Below are positions 42,673-52,797 of a stretch of DNA of 64,000 nt, piece after piece (position 1 is the stretch's first letter; every line of letters starts with the position of its first letter). Under the pieces are notes generated by a model. That model worked only from the letters and a program-made list of their open reading frames with translations, was not told the DNA's origin and did not search any database. Source of the stretch: Peptococcaceae bacterium (GTDB lineage Bacteria; Bacillota; Dehalobacteriia; UBA4068; UBA4997); the NCBI GenBank assembly GCA_022797295.1, contig JAAWKH010000003.1, positions 1 through 64,000 on the forward strand, read 5' to 3'. Both the position numbers and the translations under genes were made by a program.

Positions 42673-43989
42673 ATGAAAAGATTGTTAGCGATGGCCTTGC
42701 TGGTGTTGGCGTTGGTTTGGTTCGACGCAGCATTTATGGAGCACGGGGCATTGGTTTGGCCGCTGCCGCAGCCTAAAGGCGGCGTTTACGCGCTGGCTTG
42801 GGTGAACAACACGGATTGCCTGTTGGTGGCTCAAAACCAGGTGGAGCCGGATGAGCAGCGGCGTAATCAATATACTTATGATTTTTATCTGCAAAGCGAC
42901 AATCAGCCGCCGCGTTTGGTTGGTTCCTTGCCGGCAGGAGTTTTTTTGCGTTGGTTGCAGGTTTTGCCGCTTTCTGACGGCCTAATGTTGGATTTGCATT
43001 GGCGCGATGAGCTTTGGTTTTACGACGAGCGCAGCCAAACGATACAGCGGCAGCCGGACGCTGACCGCCCCCAACCGGAGGAGGGGGAATATATGAACGC
43101 ATTTTGGCTGGCGCACGGGTTGTATTTGCTTAGCGGGGATTTGGCAGGCGGCGGCGTTGGCCTCAGCCTTTACGACAGCCGCACTGGGCAGGAGCAGCTG
43201 CTGGCGGAGTTGCAATTTGAGTGGGAAATTGCTCAGTTTGCGCCGGGCGCTTATCTGGGGCCGCAGGCTGGGCGCGGCCGTTGGCTGGCATTGAACTGGC
43301 TGGGCGAGCTGGTGGAGATTACTTTGCCGGAGCCGGAGGGCGATTTGCCGGCGGAAGCGCGGCTTTGGCAGGCGGCGGAGCAATGGCCGCTGCCTGAGCC
43401 AGACAAAAATTGCTGGTATTGGCATTTTGGGCCGGTGCAGGGTCGGAATGGCGATTGCTGGCTGCTGGAGGTAATCTTGCCAGGCCGCCAAAGCGCGCTT
43501 TATCAGCTGGTGGATTTGCAAAGCGGCGAGCTTCAGGCTAGTTTGGAGTTGCCCTGTACGGAGGCGGAAAATTATAATTTTCTGGATGTTTATGGCAGCA
43601 AGCTTTACTTTGCCCAATCGCCTGCTTTGGATAGCTTTTGGGGCAACAAAATTTGGGAATATGACTGCCAAACCGGGGAGCGTCAGCTTATCTGGCAGGA
43701 TAATTTAACCCGGTGGCGTAATCTGGTGTTTGATGGATATAATATGCCGGATTATATCGGCAGCGGAACGGTTAGCCCAGACGGTAAGGAGCTGCTGTTC
43801 TGCTCTAGTCAGGGTTATGTGCGGCGGCTGGCGCTGGCGAGTTGCGGAAAGGCGGCCGGGCTTGTTAATGTAAGGGTTTTTTACGCAAACAAAAGAGGAA
43901 AGAGCGGCTCAATCCACAGAGTCCGCTCTTTTTCTCTATGCAGTTTTACCTTGCAAAGCTTGCAACACATTCAAGCGCAAACTGTTTGA
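42673..43989 (+). CDS. Membrane-anchored propeller-like protein (paralog 2) with read-through tail
   Basis: A 438-residue protein with an N-terminal helix (LLAMALLVLALVWF) and no lipobox. It parallels the preceding lipoprotein through most of its length. The paralog stops after LSLPLAE, while here the matching RRLALAS is followed by TGC (43843-43845) and 48 more codons that pass through a transcription terminator. The tail is therefore probably new, from loss of a TGA stop by one base change. It begins six bases after the paralog's stop. Confidence 0.7.
   Translation: MKRLLAMALLVLALVWFDAAFMEHGALVWPLPQPKGGVYALAWVNNTDCLLVAQNQVEPDEQRRNQYTYDFYLQSDNQPPRLVGSLPAGVFLRWLQVLPLSDGLMLDLHWRDELWFYDERSQTIQRQPDADRPQPEEGEYMNAFWLAHGLYLLSGDLAGGGVGLSLYDSRTGQEQLLAELQFEWEIAQFAPGAYLGPQAGRGRWLALNWLGELVEITLPEPEGDLPAEARLWQAAEQWPLPEPDKNCWYWHFGPVQGRNGDCWLLEVILPGRQSALYQLVDLQSGELQASLELPCTEAENYNFLDVYGSKLYFAQSPALDSFWGNKIWEYDCQTGERQLIWQDNLTRWRNLVFDGYNMPDYIGSGTVSPDGKELLFCSSQGYVRRLALASCGKAAGLVNVRVFYANKRGKSGSIHRVRSFSLCSFTLQSLQHIQAQTV
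43909..43935 (+). terminator. Terminator inside the extended reading frame
   Basis: AGAGCGG with an inner CTC (43911-43920) pairs with GAG and CCGCTCT (43920s-43929), followed by TTTTTC. It lies within the last codons of the upstream gene. Confidence 0.8.
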
Positions 43990-44025
43990 AAACTATAAAT
44001 TAGACGCACAACAAAATATATATAA

Positions 44026-45096
44026 TTATTTTGTTGGAGGAATATATCTTTCAATAATTGCAGATGTATAATTTTGAGGATTCCATTCCGAAGCCAAGCC
44101 AATACTAAGACCTGCATTAGGACCAGAACTTGATAAACCAGCAGACAAAGATGGAACAGCCGTTAGTTTCCTTGTTGCATGTGAGTACGTGCCTACAGAG
44201 GAAAAATTTTTAGGAGATGTATAATCAATAATACCTCCCTTATATTCATAATGTACATTAAAATTATCATATTTAATGCTCAGTCCATCACCACCAGACA
44301 TATCAGTGGGCAATTTAAAAATGCCTGCTACGCCAGATCCATCAGAGAATGGTATTATCCTATTCTCTACAAATTTTGTTCCGCGAATAGTTTCTTTTTT
44401 TACATCACCATCTGTAACTGTTGTCTGATTATAACTCCAAGAGCCATAAATTGTATGAGAATCAAGATTTGTGGATTGTGATGCACAACTAATAGAATCA
44501 TACCCCCTATCTCTAGGCATTGTTTTCCAATGAGCATTCGTACTAAACGTATACATAGTATTTCCTTGATAAGCAGCACCATGATATACATCGATATAAG
44601 CGGAAATTTCTGTATTGCCAACATACGGGGTAATATCATTATTTAATTGTTCTTGTATTGCCAAAACTGCAGCAACTTCTCTATCCGATACTTCTTTAGG
44701 AATCTGTATTAAAGTATCATCTTCCTCATTAAGTTTATAACAAGCTAAACTTATCGTAGCTTTCTCACTATTTGCAAATGCAAGTATGCTTTCATCAGTC
44801 CAGAGTTCTAACCCTTCTTCATCCATACCAAGTGCAATTAATAAGGCTTTGGCCTTATCAACATCATCATTTATAATCATTAATTGAGCATCCGGGTTGA
44901 CATATGTGCGAACAATAGTAAAATTCTCATCAACCTTTTCCTGAATATCAAAGGAATAGCCGTTTACTTCTACTGTCGTGTTCTCCAAAGGCTCATTTGT
45001 CACTTCGTCCGCAGCAAACGTCGGCACTGCCATTACCATGCACAGGCACAGGCACAGCGCTAAAAACAATGTAGGAATACAAACATCTTTTTTCAT
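44026..45096 (-). CDS. Secreted protein of unknown function in an AT-rich block
   Basis: A 356-residue protein with a signal peptide (LFLALCLCLCMVMAVPTFA, cleaved near residue 29). The mature part has a two-strand N-terminal domain, a Tyr/Ser/Thr-rich middle and an end with SLSAGLSSSGPNAGLSIGLASEW. I recognise no family. Base composition is clearly more AT-rich than in gyrA, pointing to recent acquisition of the 44-47 kb block. AAAGGAA precedes the ATG. Confidence 0.7.
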   Translation of the reverse strand: MKKDVCIPTLFLALCLCLCMVMAVPTFAADEVTNEPLENTTVEVNGYSFDIQEKVDENFTIVRTYVNPDAQLMIINDDVDKAKALLIALGMDEEGLELWTDESILAFANSEKATISLACYKLNEEDDTLIQIPKEVSDREVAAVLAIQEQLNNDITPYVGNTEISAYIDVYHGAAYQGNTMYTFSTNAHWKTMPRDRGYDSISCASQSTNLDSHTIYGSWSYNQTTVTDGDVKKETIRGTKFVENRIIPFSDGSGVAGIFKLPTDMSGGDGLSIKYDNFNVHYEYKGGIIDYTSPKNFSSVGTYSHATRKLTAVPSLSAGLSSSGPNAGLSIGLASEWNPQNYTSAIIERYIPPTK

Positions 45097-45219
45097 AATT
45101 ATTTTTCCTTTCTTACAATAAAATATTAAATTTTCTTAAAACAAAATTAAATTAGTCCAACGGAATCACCCCTTTCAAATTTTCCCCCAAATGGGGAAAG
45201 CTCACCCAACTTAACAAAA

Positions 45220-45618
45220 TCACTTATTGTCGTAGGCATAAACGGTGATATTATCCGTGCCGCCGCTGCCATTAACAACCACATCACATTTAATGCGATA
45301 GCTGCCGCTATCGCTGGCCGAACCGGTTGCCGAAAAACGCAATTTTCCGGTGCCGGTCTGATTAGTCCAGCTTTGCTGCGTTGTATAGTTTCCCCGGCTA
45401 TTCTGTTTTTGTAGGGAAATATTAGCTGTAATCTTATCGGAACTACTAGCGGGGTCCACATTCAAAGTACAGTAAGCATTGTTGCCACTAATAACTAAAT
45501 TAGGTACGCACTTTGCATTGGAATTCCAAAACGGCATAATCTCACTGGCCACAGCCACTGAGCTAAAAGCCATTGCCAAACAAAGCAGCAGAACGAAAAG
45601 AAATCTTTTGTTTCGCAT
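45220..45618 (-). CDS. Small secreted protein, Ig-like fold
   Basis: A 132-residue protein with a signal peptide (FLFVLLLCLAMAFSSVAVA). The mature 105 residues are beta-rich with two cysteines and the end SGSYRIKCDVVVNGSGG, a pattern like an immunoglobulin-type domain. AGGTGAAAAA lies before the ATG at 45618. It is upstream of the 356-residue secreted protein on the same strand and could be co-transcribed with it. Confidence 0.7.
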   Translation of the reverse strand: MRNKRFLFVLLLCLAMAFSSVAVASEIMPFWNSNAKCVPNLVISGNNAYCTLNVDPASSSDKITANISLQKQNSRGNYTTQQSWTNQTGTGKLRFSATGSASDSGSYRIKCDVVVNGSGGTDNITVYAYDNK

Positions 45619-45751
45619 TTTTTCACCTCCCCTCATTTTTTGGTAAAATCCTTTTGGATTTCACCCTCTGTATATATAACAATTCAGACCTACCAAATGT
45701 GACAAGCATTTCCAAATTTTTTTATAATTTTTTTATTTTTTTTAATACACA

Positions 45752-45791
45752 AACAAGGAGCCCTCTACCTAAAAGCAGAAAGCTCCTTGTT
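45752..45791 (-). terminator. Terminator of the second sigma/anti-sigma operon
   Basis: AACAAGGAGC and GCTCCTTGTT form a perfect 10 bp stem with a 20-base loop, just after the stop at 45807. Confidence 0.7.
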
Positions 45792-45806
45792 TTAACCCTA
45801 TTTTTT

Positions 45807-46514
45807 TTACTTGCAAATTATGCCATTGGCAATTTTCAGCATTTCCTCCTTGGGCAAATGGCCCACAATGCTGAAAATAATTTTTCCATCTGGGCTTGTC
45901 CACGTTAAATCATTAGGCCAACCATTCTCCGTTGCTTCCAAAAACCTATCCTCCAAAGCATTATCCAAAACAACATCCTTATTTATCCTATGTTCATTAT
46001 CAGCGTACATATTCAAATTGTCGCTGGCAATAACAGCATAAATTGCTAAAATTTGATTATCAGCGTTTACATAATCAAAGTTAGCGGAAAAACCAAACGG
46101 GTTTTGGTAATCCTCCAATTCATATCCCTGCGGCACATAGGTAACTTCAATTTCCGGCAGCACAACTTCGCCTTTTGTTCCCTTGTAGGTAAAGCTGTAT
46201 TCCACATATTCCTCATGCCAGTCGGTCAAAATATTAACCGCCCAAACGCGCACCTGCGGAACCAGCAGCATAGTATATCCGCACAAAAATAAGAGCAAAA
46301 CCGCCGCCAAAGCCCACCTTTGCAGCTTATGAACCCAAGGCTCGCGGTATCTCAAAGCAAATTTCCAAGGGTCAGCCAGCATTTTTTCAATTTGCCTTGC
46401 TTCACTGCGTGTAAATTCAGGTTCAACAATGGGTATGGCTTCAAATTCCTTGGCGGAGGCCAAAATCAAACAATCGTGCAAAATCTCATCAAATTCCGAA
46501 TCCGTCAAAACCAC
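45807..46514 (-). CDS. DUF4367-type membrane protein, probable anti-sigma factor
   Basis: A 235-residue single-pass protein. The cytoplasmic N-terminus of about 70 residues is followed by a helix near 72-92 (WALAAVLLLFLCGYTMLLV) and an outer domain with VTYVPQGYELEDY and IFSIVGHLPKEEMLKIANGI, the DUF4367 pattern common in regulators next to ECF sigma factors. It starts 12 bases after the sigma gene with a GTG. Confidence 0.78.
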   Translation of the reverse strand: MVLTDSEFDEILHDCLILASAKEFEAIPIVEPEFTRSEARQIEKMLADPWKFALRYREPWVHKLQRWALAAVLLLFLCGYTMLLVPQVRVWAVNILTDWHEEYVEYSFTYKGTKGEVVLPEIEVTYVPQGYELEDYQNPFGFSANFDYVNADNQILAIYAVIASDNLNMYADNEHRINKDVVLDNALEDRFLEATENGWPNDLTWTSPDGKIIFSIVGHLPKEEMLKIANGIICK

Positions 46515-46526
46515 GCCCCGCCTTTC

Positions 46527-47045
46527 CTATTTTTTTTCTAATCTTTCTTTAAGTTTTTTCCTAGCCCGACTAACCCTTTGCCTGGCATTTTCCGGTGTAA
46601 TATTCAGTTGTTTAGCTATATCTTTCTCTGAAAAACCCCAAATATAATGCCACTGTAAAACATTTCGATACATTTCAGGCAAATTGTTTATCTCGTCAAC
46701 CAAAAAAATGTAATTTGCTAATTCCCCCAAAGTCCCCGGCCTTTCTTCAAACCAACCAGAATCAGTTGGTACAGAATGAGCCTCTTTTTTGTTAATATTA
46801 AGCGACTTGTTTTTTGTAACCAAACAAATCCAGGCTTTTATTTTTTCTTCTGAAAGGCTTTTAAGTAAATCAAAATTTTTGACAATCGCAATAAAAACTT
46901 CTTGAAAAACATCTTTTGCCATATCTTTTGAGCTAAGATACTTTAAAGCAATACTATAAATCAATTTATAATGGGTTTTGTATATTTGTCTAAAAAGTTT
47001 TTTATCTTCCTCAGTTTCCAACTGAGTCAAAAGTAAAGCCAGCAA
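46527..47045 (-). CDS. ECF RNA polymerase sigma factor
   Basis: A 172-residue ECF sigma with region 2 (THYKLIYSIALKYLSSKDMAKDVFQEVFIAIV) and region 4 (LPEMYRNVLQWHYIWGFSEKDIAKQLNITPENARQRVSRARKKL). The start is probably the TTG at 47045 with GGGAGTGG upstream. It is AT-rich, as are its neighbours, and may control the secreted-protein genes at 44-45.6 kb; that link is an inference. Confidence 0.9.
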   Translation of the reverse strand: MLALLLTQLETEEDKKLFRQIYKTHYKLIYSIALKYLSSKDMAKDVFQEVFIAIVKNFDLLKSLSEEKIKAWICLVTKNKSLNINKKEAHSVPTDSGWFEERPGTLGELANYIFLVDEINNLPEMYRNVLQWHYIWGFSEKDIAKQLNITPENARQRVSRARKKLKERLEKK

Positions 47046-47124
47046 ACAAAATCCACTCCCTATATAATTTTGCTCGTTAGCATATTATATTATATAATAC
47101 AAAAATTGTCAATTCATACAATTT

Positions 47125-49959
47125 TTAATTGTTGGCGATAAAGCCAATCTTGCGCGGTTTGGGTGGTTCCGGCTTTTGGTTATGCTGCTGTTTCTGTTTT
47201 TGCTTGCGCTCCGCTGCCAAAATATCCGCTTTGGTAAGCTGGGTTAGGTCTTGCACCGTCGGGTTTGGCAGCACGCTCACCCTGGCGGCCAGGCTTTGGA
47301 TCACCGCGTCAAAAAGGTTGCGCACTTCGCGGGCGTTGCCAAAGTTGTTGTCCCGTTTGTCGTACATCTCAGCGCAAATCCGGTCAACCTCCGCTTCTGC
47401 TCCCTCGCCAAACGTATAGCGTTTTTGCTGGACAATATCTCGGAAAATCTGGGCCAACTCCTGGCCGGTGTAATCATCAAAATGAATGTATCTGGTGAAG
47501 CGAGATTCCAGGCCGGGGTTGCTGTTGATAAAATCCCGGATTTCCTCCTGATAGCCGGCCACAATAACCGCCAGGCTTTCCCGCTTGTTCTCCATTTCCG
47601 TTAAAAGCACGTTGATGGCCTCCGTGCCAAAATCATTTTCACCGCCTTGGTTCAGGGTGTAGGCCTCGTCAATGAACAAAACGCCGCCCACGGCCCGCTT
47701 AATGGCCTCCTTGGTTTTGGGCGCGGTGTCACCTATGTTGTTGCCCACCAAATGCTCCCGCTTAACTTCCACCACGTGGCCTTTGGGCAGCAGGCCCAGT
47801 TCCTTGTAAATTTTTCCCACCAAGCGGGCCACGGTGGTTTTGCCGGTGCCGGGGTTGCCGCTGAATACCATGTGCATCGTGGGCGGCTCATCCAAAAGCA
47901 CGCCGCGCTCCCGGCACATTTTTTGGTAAATGGCCATCTGGTTCAGCTCCGTTACCTCTTCTTTAACGCGGCTCAGGCCGGTCATTGCCTGCAACTGTTC
48001 AATCGCCGGCGTTTCCGCCTCGTTCAGCTTGCCCAAAAGCTTGTCGATTGCAGCCTGAATATCCTCCTTAGTCAGGATAAAATCCTGTGGGTTATATTCC
48101 TCGATACTCCCCAGGCGGTTAATCTTCTGTTTGATAACCGTGTCAAAAAAGTTGCGCACATCTCTGGCGTTGCCAAATTCATCGTCCCGCGTGCGGTAAA
48201 TCCGCTCAAAATAATTCTCCAACAGCGGCCGGGCCGCGTCCTCAATCTGATTATTACTATCCGCCAGCATTTTATAAAAAATCTGACAAAGCTCGGCAGG
48301 TTTATAGTCCTCAAAGTGAATAAAATTGCCAAAGCGAGATTTCAGGCCGGGGTTAATATCCAAAAACTTCTGCATTTGCTTTTCATAGCCGGCGGCAATA
48401 ACCATCAGATGATCCCGGTTTTCCTCCATAGCGGTCAGAATGGTTTCCACCGCCTCATGGCCAAAATCGCGCGGGCTTTCCTTGTGCAGAGTGTAGGCCT
48501 CGTCAATGAACAAAATGCCGCCCATAGCATTGTTAAGACAATTTTGCGTTTTTGGCGCCGTCTGGCCGATATATTCCGCCACCAAATCGGTTCGTTTAAC
48601 CTCCACCACCTCGCTTTTGTCCAGCAGGCCAATCTCGTGATAAATTTCGCCAATCAGGCGGGCCACGGTGGTTTTGCCGGTGCCGGGGTTGCCGGTGAAC
48701 ACTAGGTTTTTGCCAATATGCAACGGCAGCATATTGAATGCCTTGCGCTTGATGTTAAACTGGTGCAGCTTGATGATATTGTTAATTTCCTCCTTAACGG
48801 AATCCAGGCCAATCAACGCCTGCAATCTATCCAGCGCGCTTTTAAGCTTTTCCGCTTGAACCGGATCTGCCTCGGCTGGAATTGCCGCCTCCTGCGCGTC
48901 CTGTGCCGTCTGTTCAGGCTCTCCCAGCTCCTTGCTTAGCTTTTCCACATATGATTTAAAACGGTTCGCCCCCATTGTCAAAGCTTGTTTGCAAACCGCC
49001 AACTCCTTTTGCTTATCCACCGGCACGCCGAACTGACCCTTTTCATAAATCCTTTGCAACTCGTAGGCGGCAAAAGTGTTGCCGCCATCCAGGGATCTAT
49101 GGATAAAAGACAAGCCTTTGGCAATGTCCTTTTCAATTCCCGCAGCCTCAAATCCTTTGAGATAGTACTTACCCAATTTAAGCAAGGCGTTCACCTCGCC
49201 CTGCTCAGCGGCCTTGTGGTAATATGCCATCGCTTTGTTCCAATTTTGATCCACCATATGCCCCATTGCATAAAGCTCGGCAGCCTCGTACTGCGCCATC
49301 GGATAGCCGTTATCAGCAGCCATTAAAAAGCATTCGGCCATTTTGACGTGATTTATGTAACCCAGCCAGCCCTGCTCATGAAAACGGCCCAGCTCATATT
49401 GCGCTCTGGCGTTTCCTTGCTCCGCGGCCAGAGTGAAACAAGCATAGGACTTTTCATAATCCTTTTTTGTGCCGTAGCCGCGGCAATAACAAACGCCCAA
49501 ATTACAGTTGGTGCGCGGGTGTTTGGGATCCTGCGCAAAAGCCTTTTGCAGCCAGTTGAAAGCGTTGCTGTTGTTCATCTTCACGCCCTCGCCGGTTAAA
49601 TAAAGCACGGCCAGGCCGTTTTGCGCGTCGATATGGCCCATATCCGCCGCGTTGGCAAAGTGCGCAAAGGCCTTTTCGGAATCCTTTTTTACTCCCTGGC
49701 CGTACAGATAACAGCAAGCTATATTGTAATTGGCGGCCGGGTGGCCATCTGCCGTCATCAGCACCTTTTGGAAACATTCCACAGCCAACGGGTAATTTTT
49801 CTCAATCCCATTGCCATTCAAATAACATTCGCCCAGCCGGTTTAGGGCTTCGATATGATACTTACTCGCCGCTGTTTTGAAATATCTAAATGCATCCTCG
49901 TATTTTTCCGCCTGCCAAAATTCTAAAGCCTTTTGGTAATATTCCTCTGCGTTTATCAA
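47125..49959 (-). CDS. Sel1-repeat protein with two CbbX/SpoVK-type AAA ATPase domains
   Basis: A 944-residue cytoplasmic protein. Residues about 1-330 are eight or nine Sel1/TPR repeats (AAxxGxxxAQxxLGxxYxxGxG). Two AAA modules of the CbbX/SpoVK/EccA kind follow, with Walker A GNPGTGKTTVARL and Walker B GILFIDEAYTLHK (about residues 425-490), and again GNPGTGKTTVARL with GVLFIDEAYTLNQ (about 700-760). The last 40 residues are Lys/Gln-rich. Such ATPases remodel protein assemblies; the target is unknown. Confidence 0.9.
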   Translation of the reverse strand: MINAEEYYQKALEFWQAEKYEDAFRYFKTAASKYHIEALNRLGECYLNGNGIEKNYPLAVECFQKVLMTADGHPAANYNIACCYLYGQGVKKDSEKAFAHFANAADMGHIDAQNGLAVLYLTGEGVKMNNSNAFNWLQKAFAQDPKHPRTNCNLGVCYCRGYGTKKDYEKSYACFTLAAEQGNARAQYELGRFHEQGWLGYINHVKMAECFLMAADNGYPMAQYEAAELYAMGHMVDQNWNKAMAYYHKAAEQGEVNALLKLGKYYLKGFEAAGIEKDIAKGLSFIHRSLDGGNTFAAYELQRIYEKGQFGVPVDKQKELAVCKQALTMGANRFKSYVEKLSKELGEPEQTAQDAQEAAIPAEADPVQAEKLKSALDRLQALIGLDSVKEEINNIIKLHQFNIKRKAFNMLPLHIGKNLVFTGNPGTGKTTVARLIGEIYHEIGLLDKSEVVEVKRTDLVAEYIGQTAPKTQNCLNNAMGGILFIDEAYTLHKESPRDFGHEAVETILTAMEENRDHLMVIAAGYEKQMQKFLDINPGLKSRFGNFIHFEDYKPAELCQIFYKMLADSNNQIEDAARPLLENYFERIYRTRDDEFGNARDVRNFFDTVIKQKINRLGSIEEYNPQDFILTKEDIQAAIDKLLGKLNEAETPAIEQLQAMTGLSRVKEEVTELNQMAIYQKMCRERGVLLDEPPTMHMVFSGNPGTGKTTVARLVGKIYKELGLLPKGHVVEVKREHLVGNNIGDTAPKTKEAIKRAVGGVLFIDEAYTLNQGGENDFGTEAINVLLTEMENKRESLAVIVAGYQEEIRDFINSNPGLESRFTRYIHFDDYTGQELAQIFRDIVQQKRYTFGEGAEAEVDRICAEMYDKRDNNFGNAREVRNLFDAVIQSLAARVSVLPNPTVQDLTQLTKADILAAERKQKQKQQHNQKPEPPKPRKIGFIANN

Positions 49960-50077
49960 AAAAATCTCCTACTTTCTTTACATATTAAAATGATTATAGC
50001 ATAATTTGTCTGAAAATGCAAGTTGGAGGCTTGTGCCGCAGGGCTGATTGTGTATGAACAATTTATAGCGGAAACCA

Positions 50078-50106
50078 TTGCTTATCCGGCCAAAGTTTGT
50101 TATAAT
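50078..50106 (+). promoter_or_regulatory. Promoter of the secreted stalk-domain protein
   Basis: TTGCTT at 50078-50083 and TATAAT at 50101-50106 with a 17 bp spacer. Confidence 0.75.
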
Positions 50107-50160
50107 GTAAACAGTGTTTACCGACAGATTTGGTAGTTGTTTTAGGAGGTATATCTGAGT

Positions 50161-51453
50161 ATGAAGAAACTGTTTGCGATGATGCTGTTGGCGTTGACAA
50201 TGCTGGCTGTTGCCTGTCCGGTTTGGGCGGCTGATGTGCCAATATATTTTCGGGGGCATTTAACCACCACCGGTTTGGAGCGGGACGGAGCAATTTACTT
50301 ATCCCAGCGGGCTTTGTTTGAGTCTATGGCGCTGGAGGTTAGCTACACCGAGGCTAGCCAAAAGATTAATCTGACCTTTAACGACCAGGCATTTCAGAAT
50401 GGCGGCCAGCTGGATATGCAGGTGGGCAGCCGGGACGCGGATTACAACCGGGATTACATAAATACGGAAAGCGGCGAGCAGGGCAGCGACCACGCCTGGT
50501 TTTATCTGGAGCACGTGCCTTTTGTGAAAGACGGGCTGGTTTATCTGCCCATACGCTTTGTGGCTGAGGATGTTTTGGGCTGTAATGTGGAGTGGAAAGA
50601 CGGCGCGGTTTATATTGACCTGCCCTATACAACCTGCACCGTTGGCGAGGATGAATACAGCCTTTGCCTGGCCTCCGGGGATTTTTATCACAATGGCGAG
50701 CGGGTTTTTCGCCTCAAGCTGCCGGGCTATGCGAACTGCCATAATTTGGCTGTAACCGGGGGTTTGCAGGTGCGCCGCACTGAGGCGGGCGCGTATCTTT
50801 TGCAGGCGGAGGGCCGCAACACCGGCGGGCTTATCAAAAGCCTGCGTTGGTATGCCTGGATTTTCCCCACGTCTGACGGCTATAGCAGCCAGGACGCTTA
50901 TATATCCACTATGCAGAGCGCCGATTGGCTGCCGGGCATAGTGCAAAGCCCCGGTCGGGTTTGGTTGAACGACGGTGGGCAAGTTTTCTGTTTGGATGAA
51001 GCCAGCGGCCAGGTGCAGACATTTGACCAGAACAGCTGGATGGCGCAGACTTTGGGCGATGATATGGCTTCCGGCTATCTGCAATGGACGGACGGCCGCT
51101 TGGCTTTGCTGGGCGACACCGACGGCTACGTGCTTTGGGATATGCAGGCGGAGCAGGGGGTGGACTTGACCCCGCTGCTGTTGACTGACGCAGTGCGGGG
51201 CGAAGCGGAGGAATATCTGCGGGCGGAAGCGTTGGTGGATTTTCGGCCGGACACGGATTTTGCCTATTATTGGGCGGGGCTGGGCAAGCAAAGCTTGGCC
51301 GTGGGCGACGTTTACCCTTATCTGCACTTTTTGGGCGAGGAAGCCGGCCGGCTGCAATTTGAGCTGCGCTGTCATTATCACACCAGCGGCTACGGCGACG
51401 CCGGCCAAGCGACCTTTCCTTTGTCTATTGACTTGGCGCAAATTCAATTTTAG
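50161..51453 (+). CDS. Secreted protein with copper amine oxidase-like N-terminal (stalk) domain
   Basis: A 430-residue protein with a signal peptide ending VWA-AD near residue 25. Residues about 30-160 fit the copper-amine-oxidase-N stalk domain, with YLSQRALFESMALEVSYTEASQKINLTF and VYLPIRFVAEDVLGCNVEW. The rest is beta-rich, with WTDGRLALLGDTDGYVLWDM like a propeller blade. No catalytic oxidase domain is present. AGGAGGT precedes the ATG. Confidence 0.82.
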   Translation: MKKLFAMMLLALTMLAVACPVWAADVPIYFRGHLTTTGLERDGAIYLSQRALFESMALEVSYTEASQKINLTFNDQAFQNGGQLDMQVGSRDADYNRDYINTESGEQGSDHAWFYLEHVPFVKDGLVYLPIRFVAEDVLGCNVEWKDGAVYIDLPYTTCTVGEDEYSLCLASGDFYHNGERVFRLKLPGYANCHNLAVTGGLQVRRTEAGAYLLQAEGRNTGGLIKSLRWYAWIFPTSDGYSSQDAYISTMQSADWLPGIVQSPGRVWLNDGGQVFCLDEASGQVQTFDQNSWMAQTLGDDMASGYLQWTDGRLALLGDTDGYVLWDMQAEQGVDLTPLLLTDAVRGEAEEYLRAEALVDFRPDTDFAYYWAGLGKQSLAVGDVYPYLHFLGEEAGRLQFELRCHYHTSGYGDAGQATFPLSIDLAQIQF

Positions 51454-51526
51454 GCATTGACATCCGGCTAAGAAAATATTAAAATTATAGAATATAAAAA
51501 TTTTTTTGATAAGAAAGGATATTACT

Positions 51527-52780
51527 ATGGATAATTTACAATTTGTAGCGCAAACCGATCCGGAACTGGCTGCGGTTATGCAGCAGGAGCTGGCCCGGCA
51601 GCGCAACAAAATTGAGCTGATTGCTTCGGAAAACTTCACCAGCCTGGCTGTGATGGAGGCTCAGGGCAGTGTTTTAACCAACAAATACGCCGAGGGCTAC
51701 CCCGGCAAGCGTTACTACGGCGGCTGCGAGCATGTGGACGTGGTGGAGGATTTGGCGCGTGAGCGGGCCAAAAAGCTTTTTGGTGCAGCGCACGCCAATG
51801 TGCAGCCCCACAGTGGCGCGCAGGCTAACACGGCGGTTTACTTTGCCTTGCTGCAACCGGGAGATAAGGTGCTGGGTATGAACCTGGCCCACGGTGGGCA
51901 TCTCACTCACGGCAGCCCGGTGAATTACTCCGGCAAAACCTACAACTTTGCAGCTTACGGTGTGGAGCCGGAAACTGAGGTTATTGATTACGACCATGTG
52001 CGCCAGATTGCCAGGCAGGAGCAGCCCAAGCTGCTTGTGGCCGGCGCTTCTGCTTATCCGCGGATTATTGATTTTGCCGCCCTGGCGGATATTGCCAAGG
52101 AGGTTGGCGCCAAGCTGATGGTGGATATGGCCCACATTGCCGGCCTGGTGGCGGCTGGTCTGCACCCAAGCCCGGTGCCGCATGCTGATGTGACCACCAC
52201 CACAACTCACAAAACTTTACGCGGCCCACGCGGCGGTATGATCCTCTGCGGCGAGGAGCTGGCTAAGGATATTGATAAGGCTATTTTCCCCGGCTGCCAA
52301 GGCGGCCCGCTAATGCATGTGATTGCCGCCAAGGCGGTTGCCCTGGGCGAGGCTTTGCAGCCCAGCTTTAAGGAATATGGCCAGAAGATTTTGACCAATG
52401 CGCAGGCTCTGGCTGAGGAATTGCTGGCGGCAGGTTTTCACCTGGTTTCCGGCGGCACGGACAACCACCTGATTTTGGTGAACCTGACCAGCAAGGGCCT
52501 GACCGGCAAATACGCCGAGCATCGCCTGGACTCTATTGGTATCACCTGCAACAAAAACGCGGTGCCGTTTGACACCCAAAGTCCTTTCATCACCAGCGGC
52601 ATTCGCTTGGGTAGCCCGGCTATGACCACCCGCGGCTTTGGCCCGGAGGATATGCGTCAGGTGGCCAAGGCGATTGACCTGGCCCTGAGCTACGGCGAGG
52701 ACGAGGCCAAGCTGCAACAGGCGGCAGCCATTGTTAAGGAGCTGTGCGCGGCGCATCCGCTTTACCCGGAATTGGATTAA
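51527..52780 (+). CDS. glyA: Serine hydroxymethyltransferase
   Basis: A 417-residue PLP enzyme that interconverts serine and glycine while loading one-carbon units on tetrahydrofolate, the same pool used by Fol[12 protein letters not shown] and [14 protein letters not shown] bind substrate and folate, and the PLP lysine is in [14 protein letters not shown] near residue 228. AAAGGA precedes the ATG at 51527. It heads a four-gene run ending with the AtpZ-like gene. Confidence 0.97.
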   Translation: MDNLQFVAQTDPELAAVMQQELARQRNKIELIASENFTSLAVMEAQGSVLTNKYAEGYPGKRYYGGCEHVDVVEDLARERAKKLFGAAHANVQPHSGAQANTAVYFALLQPGDKVLGMNLAHGGHLTHGSPVNYSGKTYNFAAYGVEPETEVIDYDHVRQIARQEQPKLLVAGASAYPRIIDFAALADIAKEVGAKLMVDMAHIAGLVAAGLHPSPVPHADVTTTTTHKTLRGPRGGMILCGEELAKDIDKAIFPGCQGGPLMHVIAAKAVALGEALQPSFKEYGQKILTNAQALAEELLAAGFHLVSGGTDNHLILVNLTSKGLTGKYAEHRLDSIGITCNKNAVPFDTQSPFITSGIRLGSPAMTTRGFGPEDMRQVAKAIDLALSYGEDEAKLQQAAAIVKELCAAHPLYPELD

Positions 52781-52797
52781 TTAAGGAGATTTTTGAA

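Noticed and set aside
44251-44481. Plus-strand frame inside the AT-rich secreted-protein gene
   Set aside because: Fully inside the 356-residue protein gene on the other strand, with no ribosome site.
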